Source: Trematomus loennbergii
Lineage: Eukaryota; Chordata; Actinopteri; Perciformes; Nototheniidae
Direction: 5' to 3'
NCBI GenBank assembly: GCA_012861695.1
Contig: JAAOOA010000016.1
Span: 20,854,202 to 20,918,201 of the forward strand
Length of the DNA stretch: 64,000 bases
Part shown: piece by piece, positions 11,352 through 40,060 of the stretch
Layout of the letters: each line of letters begins with the position of its first letter
How positions within the stretch are numbered: position 1 is the first letter of the stretch
Program-made: the position numbers and the translations under genes
The notes under the pieces: generated by a model
Seen by the model: only the letters and a program-made list of their open reading frames with translations
Told to the model about the DNA's origin: nothing
Databases searched by the model: none

Positions 11352-13168
11352 GCAAGGCAAGGCAAGGCAAGTTTATTTATATAGCACCTTTCAACACAAG
11401 GCAATTCAAAGTGCTTTACAAAAATGGAAGACATTTTAAAATGGCATTTAAAATCAGTCATTAAAAAGAAAAGATAAAAATAAACATTAAAAGAAAAAAA
11501 TAAACATAAAAGAAAAAATACATGGATAAAAGTTAAAAGTTACAGTGCAGTTTAAGATGTGAATAGTTCAATTAAAAGCAGCGGCAAAAAGAAAAGTCTT
11601 CAGCCTGGATTTAAAAGTAGTAAGAGTTGCAGCGGACCTGCAGGTTTCTGGGAGTTTGTTCCAGATATTTGGAGCATAATAACTGAATGCTGCTTTCCAT
11701 GTTTAGTTCTGACTCTGGGGACAGAAAGCTGACCAGTCCCTGAAGACCTGAGAGTTCTGGATGGTTCATAATTTAGCAGTAGGTCAGACATGTATTTTGG
11801 GCCTAAACCATTCAAAGCTTTATAAACCAGCAACAATATTTTGAAATCTATTCTTTGACACACAGGAAGCCAGTGTAAGGACTTCAGAACAGGAGTGATG
11901 TGATCCACTTTCTTAGTGTTAGTGAGGACTCGAGCAGCGGCGTTCTGAATTAGCTGCAGCTTTCTAATAGATTTTTTAGTGAGGCCTGTAAAGACACCAT
12001 TGCAGTAGTCGAGTCTACTGAAGATAAAAGCATGGACAAGTTTTTCCAAATCCTGCTGTGACATTAGTCCTTTAATCCTAGATATGTTCTTTAGGTGATA
12101 GTAGGCTGATTTAGTAACTGTTTTAATGTGACTGTTGAAACTCAGGTCAGAGTCCATGACTACACCTAGATTTCTGGCTTTATCTGTTGTTTTGAACATT
12201 GCAGACTGAAGCTCAGCGCTAACTTTTATACGTTCTGCCTTGGCTCCAAAAACCATTACCTCAGTTTTATCTTTGTTTAATTGGAGAAAGTTCTGACACA
12301 TCCAGTCATTGATTTGTTCAATGCACTTACTCAGTGTTTGAATTGGAGCATAATCTCCTGGTGAAATTGTTACGTAAATTTGTGTGTCATCCGCATAGCT
12401 ATGGTAACTTATTTTGTTGTTTTTCATTATCTGAGCCAGTGGTAGCATGTAGATGTTAAAGAGAAGAGGCCCCAAGATGGAGCCTTGAGGTACCCCACAT
12501 GTCATATTTGTCAACTCAGATGTGTATTTACCTATAGAAACAAAGTTTTTTCTGTCCTTTAAGTAGGACTCAAACCAATTTAGAACTGTTGCCGAAAGTC
12601 CCACCCAGTTTTCTAGTCGGTCTAGTAATATGTTGTGGTCAACAGTGTCAAACGCAGCACTGAGATCTAATAATACTAACACTGAAGTTCTGCCACTGTC
12701 TGTGTTTAAGTGGATGTCATTGAAGACCTTTACAAGAGCAGTCTCAGTGCTGTGGTTTGGACGAAATCCTGACTGGAACACATCCAAACAGTTATTTAAA
12801 TGCAAGAAGTTACTCAACTGTTGAAATACAACTTTTTCAATGATTTTACCTAGAAATGGCAGGTTTGATATTGGCCTGTAATTGTTCATTACTGAGGCAT
12901 CTAGATTATTCTTTTTTAAGAGCGGTTTAATGACTGCAGTTTTCAGGGCCTCTGGAAAAATACCTGAGTGAAGAGATGTGTTTACTATATGAAGTAGATC
13001 TGAGGCCATGCAAGGAAAAACATCTTTGAAAAATCCTGTTGGAATAATATCAAGGCAGCAGGAGGAGGATTTCAGAAGTTGAATAATGTCCTCTAAGTTT
13101 TTACCATTAATCTGATGGAATTGTGTCATGATGTTAGAATTGATATTAGGTGGACATAGGGACAACAC
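11352..13168 (-). mobile_element. 5'-truncated L2-clade LINE nested in the hAT element
   Basis: The reverse-transcriptase frame is on the minus strand. Downstream of it lies a 3' end reading CACTTTGAATTGCCTTGTGT then GGTGCTATATAAATAAACTT, and finally a (TTGCC)n tail at about 11352-11370. This 3' tail is characteristic of fish L2 elements. A 7-bp repeat AATTAAG on both sides (11345-11351 and 13169-13175) is a plausible target duplication, though short. The endonuclease half of the ORF is missing, so insertion was truncated at the 5' end. It lies wholly inside the hAT element and is therefore the younger insertion. Confidence 0.85.
11568..13168 (-). pseudogene. L2-type reverse transcriptase ORF, truncated and frameshifted
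   Basis: This would encode the reverse transcriptase that copies the LINE RNA at the target site. The RT core is nearly intact. In order it shows NNYRPISNLPFLGKIIEKVV, SGFRPNHSTETALVKV, LDLSAAFDTVDHNILLDRL, CGVPQGSILGPLLFNIY, the catalytic YADDTQIY and RNLGVVMDSDLSF. The first ~500 codons are open, but the apurinic endonuclease domain and the true start are absent, and the 13168 end is only where the copy begins. After RTKHG near 11696 the frame slips by one base. The usual C-terminal segment AAFSYYAPNIWNKLPETC and TTFKSRLKTFLF is present in another frame and runs to a TGA at 11568-11570. The copy is recent but cannot move on its own. Confidence 0.85.
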
Positions 13169-15438
13169 AATTAAGCCTAGTTAACGCATAATTTGCATAT
13201 CAATGTGGCGATTGTAATGACGTTATTAGATACACGTTTTACTATATTCGCTTTAAGTGTCTCCCCTTAAGTACAGTACATTAGCCTGTATGGCCATGAT
13301 AAATTGCCTTAGCTAACCTTGAGCTAACTTATCCATTAGCTAGTAGCCTACCTTAGTTAACTATATTTGTTATTGTCTTTTAGCTAATTAGCTGTAAACT
13401 CGAGGCACTGGCAGCTTAGTCATTTGTTCATCACACTCACCTTCAAAATAAGCAAAGAAAAGCCGGTGTTGTGTCAAATTATGCACCCCCATCATGAAAT
13501 GCCCCCCTTGTCACGGGAACGCGCATTTCTAAATGACACGTTTACACCTTAAAACGATGTTTAAAACTAAAAGTAACGTTCAGGGTTTTTATTAATGGTA
13601 ATTTTCAGACTGTGAGTTGTTTAGTGGTAGCTCATATAGTCTTGATTCTTGTGGTTAAACTTTTCGCTCCGTATTTGATGGTAGTGGTGTCGAAATTCAT
13701 TCGTCACTTCCTTATCAGTTTTTTTTGTGTTTTGTTATTGTTACGTCCTGTCTGTATACACGTGCTTTAAAATGTATTGTTTCATTTTACATATTTGTCA
13801 TATAATAATCAAAATATATGTTTACAAATGTTACATAGTCTTTGTCAACATATGTTTGCCACGTTATGCACCCCTTGCTATCTTACATAATAAAAGTGTC
13901 ACATTCATGATACTTGCTCCATTTATTGGTACTAGTCCTACAACTATACCCTGAAAAATGCTTGAGGGTGGGAATAATAGAAACATCTTTTTGGGTGGGG
14001 TGCATTTTATGACAGGCCTGGTTATAACAATATTCCCCCCCTTGCTATCTTACAAAATAAAAGTGTCACATTCATGAAACTCCATTCATTGGTACGAGTC
14101 CCACAGTCTAATCTCCCGACCTGATATTTTACTTTTGTATTCAATCAATATATTTTTGGAAAGGGAAACTGTGCGCAAACAGCAGTAGATATATATTCAT
14201 TTATAAAAATAAATAAAAAAGGGGAAAAAAAGGGCACTTTCTCTGGAGGAAGAAAAAGGGCAGGGGCTCAAGCCCACTTTGATGTCTATGTGTGCACGTG
14301 CCTGCCATGGACTGTACACATTTAGTGAATAGTGATCATTGTTCCATGAAATTCTTTCACTCTGTGTTTTAGCACTTTGCATGTATATGTCCATTACTTG
14401 TACACTTAAGATGTTTGGATTTAGCAAACACAGTTATCTGGATTTAAGTTAGGAAAAGATGGATTAACATTCATGTAACACAACTGGTGACAGCAAGAGA
14501 AACTTTGTGAAATTATCATTAAGCAGACATGTATGAAAAGTGAAAAAGTGAAATCAATTAGTCAATCTAGTGAAAATGTAAAATGCAAACTGAGTTATCC
14601 TAATATTTGCAGATTTTTTCTCATCTTATACGATAGCGTACTCAATATAGTCGGTGGGAGCTGGTGGGACCAAGGATCTTGCGATCGCCTTTTTTCCAAA
14701 AAATATAAATACATAATTTTCTACTTCTGTATCCACAGAATGGGCAGACGGATTCTTAATCTAAATCAAAATACTGTATCCTTAACATAGCGAAAATGAA
14801 TCTATTTCAGTATGCCAAATATGTCTGATGTCAACATTTAAATATTCTTACTGCTATTTACTTCTTCTCAGGTAGTACAGTGGGAATTATGTCCAAAGTA
14901 AAATACATATTACAGTTTTAATATCGCCAAACATTTAATTTAAAAACATCTGTTAAAGCTTGAATTGACATGATCTAAATGCTGTATGTGTGTGTGGGCC
15001 TGAACCAAGGCATGCCTTCGGACAGATTACTGCTATGGGTGTGGTATAGATAAGGTTTAGCCATTAGACACTAATTGATTGAATTAAAAAGTAAGTGGTT
15101 TGAAGTAAGAAAACACATCAAGTCAAACAATACGCAAACAATATATATATTTTTTTTAAATAACACATTGTACTAAAAAGGCCCCTAATTGTAAGACATT
15201 TGTTGTTACTAGGTTCATTAAAGTCATTAAAGTTTACTTTATTCAAATCTTAAATAATGACATCAGTTTCTTCTTCTGAGCACTCTAGGACATCGTCTCT
15301 GTAAAACAAACGCACTTTTAAATCACTTTCCAATGCAAGCCAAATGTGTAACATGTATGAAAATACAGTATGTGAAATATTGATGATCAACCTTTAAGAT
15401 AGATATTTTAAAACATAATATTATAAATGAAAGTGTAC

Positions 15439-15531
15439 TTGCCTGTGACTTCTCCTCCCTGGTTTAGCGCTGACTGAAGAAAACAACACAAATGGCTGTT
15501 TGTCTTCCTCTATGAGCCACTCCTCAGCCAT
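15439..15531 (-). CDS. candidate upstream first coding exon of fmn2
   Basis: Starting at an ATG in plus 15529-15531, the minus strand encodes 31 residues, beginning MAEEWLIEEDKQPFVLFSSV and ending KPGRRSHRQ, with no stop. A GT at 15438-15437 leaves phase 0, exactly the phase of the fmn2 exon acceptor at 10600. The overlapping text CACAG/GCAAGT (GC at 15442-15441) is a better-looking GC-type donor but would leave phase 2 and break the frame. The fmn2 exon is open from its first base, with residues [20 protein letters not shown] before any mammalian-type start, so an upstream coding exon is needed or the extension is untranslated leader. I do not recognise the peptide from a known formin. This is inference from composition, phase and position. 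Confidence 0.3.
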
Positions 15532-15591
15532 GGGTCACATGAAGTTGGTATTTTCCTCATCACATGTCTGGTCTCCTTCGCCAACTTCCAT
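15532..15591 (-). promoter_or_regulatory. candidate short upstream ORF in the leader of the putative fmn2 first exon
   Basis: On the minus strand an ATG at plus 15589-15591 opens an 18-codon frame (MEVGEGDQTCDEENTNFM) ended by TGA, only three bases (CCC) before the ATG of the 15439-15531 candidate exon and in the same frame. If the exon is real, this arrangement would be a reinitiation-type uORF. Alternatively the peptide upstream of the TGA is former coding sequence. Entirely dependent on the exon call. Confidence 0.2.
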
Positions 15592-16601
15592 TAGCACCGT
15601 CTCAGACTCCCCTTACTAACTTCATCAGGCCTCATCATGGAAAATACACAACTGCGCAACGGTCAAAGAACATCTCATTCATTTTCTGGGTATAATTAGA
15701 CACTCAGTTCTAATGGTGTGGTGGTGTCAGACAGTGATGCACAAATTACATTTAACAACAAGTTAGACGCAAGCTTCCACGCATAATATTAAGTGTTATC
15801 TCATTGGAATAGTCCACCATGATGCAACTTTTAAACTCCCCTCCCACCCAAGAAGATATCAGCTGTGTCTTCCTAACATTACCTGACATTGCAGCAACTC
15901 TAAATACAAACTTGAACAACACAGGTTTATGAAAATAGGGGATAAAAGATAACTCAATTAGAACAATATAAAAAAAGTCAAAATGAAAGATCATAGCTTT
16001 TAAAATGATAACACATTTAACTCTGAGATCAGGTACATCACCTTAAACTATAACCATTATCTACTGGATTTCATTACAAACTAAATATCTATTCTTTTTT
16101 ATATCAAGTATTATTTCAGTCAGTGTTTTAAACATGCACTATACAGCTGAATAATGACCCAACTCCATATTCATGAAATCACCCTGTGTGTAAATAAAGG
16201 TTAAAATTCATCAATACATACAGATACAAAATAACATTATAACTTGCAACATAAAAAACTGATCATTTCTGTCAAAAGATTTTTGTTTTATTTATTGACT
16301 TAAAATATGAGTATGATTGCATACTTAAAATGTAACAAAATGTTTGTGTTCACAATTTTGGTAGTTTACATTCCCAATATTTAAGTACAAAAATCTCATA
16401 TTTTACTGAATAAGGTATCATGACACTGGAGCACATTGTGTTAAAAGCAAATGAAATTCCCCCCCGATTACACACATGGGATATTTTTTAACATCTCTTT
16501 GCACTCAGCACATATTAATACAATTGTACTTAAATTATCCAATTCTTCAGTATGTCAGTTGTCATAATAAGGTTATCCTTTGCCTTCAATACCTTTTGCA
16601 C

Positions 16602-16607
16602 TTTATT
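16602..16607 (-). other. candidate poly(A) signal for chrm3
   Basis: The minus strand reads GAATAAAGTGC, a canonical AATAAA hexamer about 1.5 kb past the chrm3 stop codon. Another AATAAA lies near 16286. Neither cleavage site can be confirmed from sequence alone. Confidence 0.25.
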
Positions 16608-18125
16608 CAATATCTGGGTGTGGAAATAATGTAAAAACCATCTACTTAAAATAAGAATAAGATAATGTGCAATACAAATAAACAATTAAAATAAATTCTT
16701 ATTTACCCATTAAGAAGTCATTGGCCTCTTCATGCTGACTCGTTGGTGTATGGAAAAACTTGATGACCAAAATAGCTATCAATTCTATTTACAAATCAAT
16801 TGCTGCTTAATAATAAGGAAAAACTTCACCCAAAAATCATTTTAAATGCAACATAAAATATTCCGGCTATGACAGAAAGTTAAACGATGGTTACTTCAAT
16901 GATTGCAAACCTTATTTTTCAAGATCCAAAATATATATACTTTTAAAATTTCAAATCTAAATTTAATTTCATATTTATAAGCCTAAGCAAGTACAATTTT
17001 AGAAGTGGGACTGCCAGAAATACAGCTATTTCTCAAGCCACTAGAGGCTGCCCTTGTTCTACTATATCAAAGAGTGGTGGCCCTCTACAAAAAGTACCGT
17101 AGCTGTATCATTTTGTAGAAATCTAAAAGATAGTGTAACATGAAAACACACATCATTATAAATGGACATCTTTGTGTGTGCAATCAATCATTGTATATCA
17201 AGTCAGAAATATTCAAATATACACAAACAGAATATCATCAATGTATAATCATTACTCTGGACAGAGAACTGCAAGTACATGAAACACAACCAATGTACTT
17301 ATTGTCTCCACCATAAAAACCACAACAATCACATTGAACACTACAGCAGTTCACTGACCGTGGTGCCACACACATATTCACAACTCAATTCATCAGAAGA
17401 AGAATTTTCAGACTGGCTCAAAATCTCAGGAATATCTAGAAAACCTCAAAAATTAATATCACAAAAATAACTCTGTTGACTGAAAGTAAGGACACAATTC
17501 AAGAACTTTTTTTTATATTCCATCAGACACAGGGAAGCTATATCCATGTAGAAAGGCAATGTACATAGTTTCTGATAAAAACACATGCCAGTCAAGAGGA
17601 GACAGGTCAAATCAGTACGATGTAGAAGCATGTGAACACTAACACTAGTTTTTGTCTTGGCTTTCAGTGACAACAGATTCCATGTTTTGTTTTTAATGCA
17701 AAACCACTCTGCACGTTACAGATCTATCTAGAGACAATATAATAAATGTGAATACCCAGCCCTGTGACAAATATATCCTTTCCTCTTGTGTCAATTGCAC
17801 TTCAAAGATTCTCCTGCAAAGCATTTTAAAGCCCTTTTTTCTATGGTTCCCACATTCAAACGGTTGAGTTCATTAAGGACAGAGAGAGAGTTTTCATATC
17901 TGAATCTCACTACTGTATACACAATCCTTCACGCACACAGCTTTGCTAAAAGGATGCTCCAACACCAACACATACCTCATAAACCACCACATGGGGTTGC
18001 TGTGCTGGACACACCAGCAGAGAAACACATTAAGGATCTCTAAGCAAAGATACTCCACAGAAACAACTATATGGATGCTTCTTCCTTTTTCTTCTCCTAT
18101 GTTAAATCTTACTCTTCCCAGTCCT

Positions 18126-20047
18126 TTACGTTGACTCCCTGGGAATCCTTCTGTGGAAGACCACCGACTGCCTCTGCTGGAACTGCTGCTTCCGCCTTTT
18201 TTTCTGGTCCCATTGGCACATTAGTATCATCTTAAAGGTTGTACGGAAAGTCTTGTTGCACAGGGCGTAGCACATGGGGTTGACTGTGCTGTTGACGTAG
18301 CAAAGCCAGTACCCAACAGCCCACAGTGTCTCTGGGATGCAATTTTTACAAAAGGCATTGATCAGCACCATGATGTTGTAAGGTGTCCATGTTATGATGA
18401 ATGCAAAGAGGATGGCACTGAGAGTTTGAGCTGCCTTCTTCTCCTTCACTAAGGACATGCGCTTCCTCTTAGTGATCTGAGTCCGGGCACGGGTTGCAAA
18501 ACGCTTCGCCATAGCTGCCTCTTTGAAGGATATTGGGCCAGAGGGGGATTTAGTGGTGGTGCTGGTGGTAGAATTGTCGGTGGCAGTGGTAGTAGTTGTT
18601 GGGGGACCATTCAAGCCTTGGTTCGAGTTGGACTGGATGATAGGCATCGATTGAATCTTGCGTGAGCCGAAGCGCTGGTGGTATGCACTTTTTTCTGAAT
18701 TGATTTCACCATCGGGAGTAGTGGCGGCAGTGGTGTTACTGGTGGCGGTTGAGAGGCTGTCTCTACTATACTCCTCTCCCCTGAGGGGATCGTTCTCTGA
18801 GGCTGCATCCAGATCCTCACATGAGGTGAGTTGGGAGTTGACAGCAGCTTTTATACCAGGCAGGCTGAGAACGATGGAGAAAATAGCATGACTCTGGGAA
18901 ATCATCTCTTTGCCCCCACAATCCTCATCCTCTGAAGACCCAGAGTGATCCAACGAGATTGCAGCATCGTTGTTGTTCCAGCTGTCGCTGCTGCTCTGGT
19001 CTGGATCACCCTCTCCTTGCCGGATACTACCAGGTCTCCAGGAGCGAACCCAGGCCAGCAGTGGAAGCGGCCAACCAACTCCCGACATGTGCTTCTTCTC
19101 CGTGACAACCTAGTTAGCTCGTAGCTGCTGCAACTTCTAGAACTTCCTGTCTGATGGACGAAACGGGCTTTCTCGCCCCCACCACTCCCTCCTCTTCCTC
19201 CTGCCGCACCACGACTTCCCGAACCCTGCAACCCAGCTAACTCCTTCGAACGGTTCTGGGTTTCCTGGTAAATTAGCCAGTAGAGAACACTCATTATCGT
19301 CACAGGCAGGTAGAAAGCAGCCATGGCTGTGCAGAAAGTTATAGTGGGCTCTGTGAGGAACTGAATGTAGCATTCATCTGAGGGGACTGTCCTTTTACCC
19401 TCAAAAAACTGCCATAGGATGATGGCTGGGGCCCACAGAACAAGAGAAACAAACCAGGCCAGGCCGATCATGATCCCAGCTCGCTTTGTGGTCCTTTTGG
19501 CTCGGTAGGTCAAAGGCCTGGTGATTGAAAAGTAGCGGTCAAAGCTGATGACCAGTAGGTTCATAACTGAAGCATTGCTAGCCACATAGTCTATAGCCAG
19601 CCACATGTCGCATGCCCACTTGCCCATCGCCCAGTAGCCCATTACAAGATAAGCTGTGTAAAGGTTCATGGAGATGACTCCTATGATGAGGTCAGCCACA
19701 GCCAAGCTCAGCAGGAAGTAGTTATTGACTGTCTTAAGCTGGCGATTAACTTTGAAGGATACTACCACCAGGACGTTGCCGATGACGGTGATCAGTGACA
19801 GCATGCCTGTCAGCAAGACAATGATGATAACCTGCCACAAAGGAAGGCCACCCACGTGATCAAGGGGTGCTGTTATGTTCTTAGATTCTGAGGTGAGGTT
19901 CAGGAGATTGCTGGTGTTAGATGAATTATCCTCCATGGAATTCAAATGAAATTGATGGAGAGAATTGGATTGTGGGAAAGCTCCGGCTGCTGGTAGTGAG
20001 GTGATTGCAGTCAGGAAGAGACCAGGGTCTGTGCTGTTGGAGCTCAT
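18126..20047 (-). CDS. chrm3: muscarinic acetylcholine receptor M3, single coding exon with 1-bp deletion
   Basis: This is a Gq/11-coupled receptor for acetylcholine in the plasma membrane, signalling through phospholipase C. The start is ATG at 20045-20047 (MSSNSTD...), 19 bases after a strong splice acceptor. Full length would be 640 residues (human 590), the excess lying mainly in the third intracellular loop. The N-terminus carries several N-glycosylation sequons. TM1 is near 70-95. The TM3 orthosteric Asp is D153 in [11 protein letters not shown] is at 170-172, and the Cys146-Cys226 pair would form the extracellular disulfide. TM6 has ITWTPYN and TM7 has NPMCY. The M3 subtype is shown by [21 protein letters not shown] and the tail [19 protein letters not shown]. 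Between codon 334 (Phe, TTC) and the next codon one base is missing (19045/19046), so the sequence as given splits into two frames. TM1-5 and TM6-7 are each intact. As written, the product would lose TM6-7, which makes sequencing error the likelier reading. Whether this is chrm3a or chrm3b is not decidable. Confidence 0.95.
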
Positions 20048-20066
20048 CGTTGTGTCCTGGCATATT
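20048..20066 (-). other. chrm3: chrm3 5' UTR end and splice acceptor
   Basis: The minus strand shows a pyrimidine tract ending TTTCTGTCTTTCTCTGTAG (AG at 20068-20067), followed by a 19-nt leader and the ATG. Vertebrate muscarinic genes keep the whole ORF in one exon with non-coding exons upstream, and this acceptor fits that plan. Confidence 0.75.
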
Positions 20067-39420
<19,354 letters not shown>

Positions 39421-39429
39421 AGTCAAAAT

Positions 39430-39770
39430 GGATGGATTACAGAGCTTCCTTCAGCATGGAGTTTACATTCTCCGAAAAAGTAGTCCTCCTAAAACACTGG
39501 AAAAAAATGGCTTTGACATTCACTTTGAAGATTTCACCAGAAGAAGGCCACCCTCACAGCCAGTTCGTCCCCTGAGGGTCCTGTAGGACTAAGGCTCTGC
39601 ACTGACACCCTGAAGCGAGCCCTCTGACTCTGGGGAGGGGGGCAGCGAGGTAGAAGGGCAGCCTTCTGGGCATCAGTCCCCCGGGAACCATCATCCCATA
39701 ATCCTGGGAGTTTGGTACGTAGGACATTTCTGTCACCGCTACTCCGCTCCCTTCACTGACTGCCCCAATT
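39430..39770. other. GC-richer island of unknown nature
   Basis: This block stands out from AT-rich flanks, with many CCCC/GGGG runs. It is partly open on both strands: the plus frame ends ...DFTRRRPPSQPVRPLRVL then stop at 39586, and the minus frame 39554-39736 begins MTEMSYVPNSQDYGMM. Neither peptide is recognised and no splice sites or poly(A) tract mark it as a gene or retrocopy. It directly abuts the LINE-like tail that follows. Confidence 0.3.
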
Positions 39771-39774
39771 GATT

Positions 39775-40060
39775 TTTTTAATTTGATTTGATTTGATTTG
39801 ATTTATTTCGAATGTGTAAAATAATAATACAAAAAAATACAAATAATAATGAAATGAAACATGCTGCTTCAGCCAATCAGCTCTCTGCTCCCTCACTACA
39901 AGTGGAACCCAGGTACGCCTGAACAAAAAGCCTGTTTGCTATCCTGGCTCCAAATTGATGGAACGAGCGCCCCATTGATTTCATGACAGCAGGAAGTGTA
40001 AACACATCTTCCGTCACAGAGTGATAAAACCTCCCGTTTCGCTTGTACCTATGCCATTAA
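39775..40060 (-). mobile_element. probable LINE 3'-end fragment with (AAATC)n tail
   Basis: Read on the minus strand, the sequence ends CACATTCGAAATAAATC followed by tandem AAATC units at about 39780-39804. Short pentamer tails are typical of fish non-LTR elements. The sequence before the tail keeps a partly open frame, but no RT motif is present. The family is not determined. Confidence 0.35.

Larger units (their letters stand above)
10762..14304. mobile_element. non-autonomous hAT element carrying a nested L2 LINE
   Basis: The ends are inverted: CAGGGACGTGCAC on the left and GTGCACGTGCCTG on the right (12 of 13 positions pair). The element is bracketed by a perfect 8-bp direct repeat, CCATGGAC (10754-10761 and 14305-14312). 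An 8-bp target duplication with CAGGG-type ends is diagnostic of the hAT superfamily. No transposase-like frame is visible, so the copy is non-autonomous. Excluding the LINE at 11352-13168, about 1.7 kb of hAT sequence remains. Near the right end there is an internal direct repeat (about 13871-13938 and 14037-14102). The element lies between chrm3 and the fmn2 large exon. Confidence 0.85.
10600..18125 (-). other. chrm3-fmn2 interval / probable fmn2 5' intron
   Basis: From the fmn2 acceptor at 10600 to the chrm3 stop codon. About half is a hAT element with a nested L2 LINE (10762-14304). A candidate upstream fmn2 exon is at 15439-15531 and a possible chrm3 polyadenylation signal at 16602-16607. 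The remainder is AT-rich with no other supported feature. Confidence 0.6.

Noticed and set aside
13727..14427. hAT transposase remnant in the short frames near the right end of the hAT element
   Set aside because: The translated frames (75-76 codons) are low-complexity or hydrophobic and show no transposase motifs.
19038..19090. Intron or separate gene for the second chrm3 reading frame (ATG at 19088)
   Set aside because: Residues before RSWRPGS in that frame are the out-of-frame reading of the upstream receptor sequence. M3 genes keep this loop in one exon.
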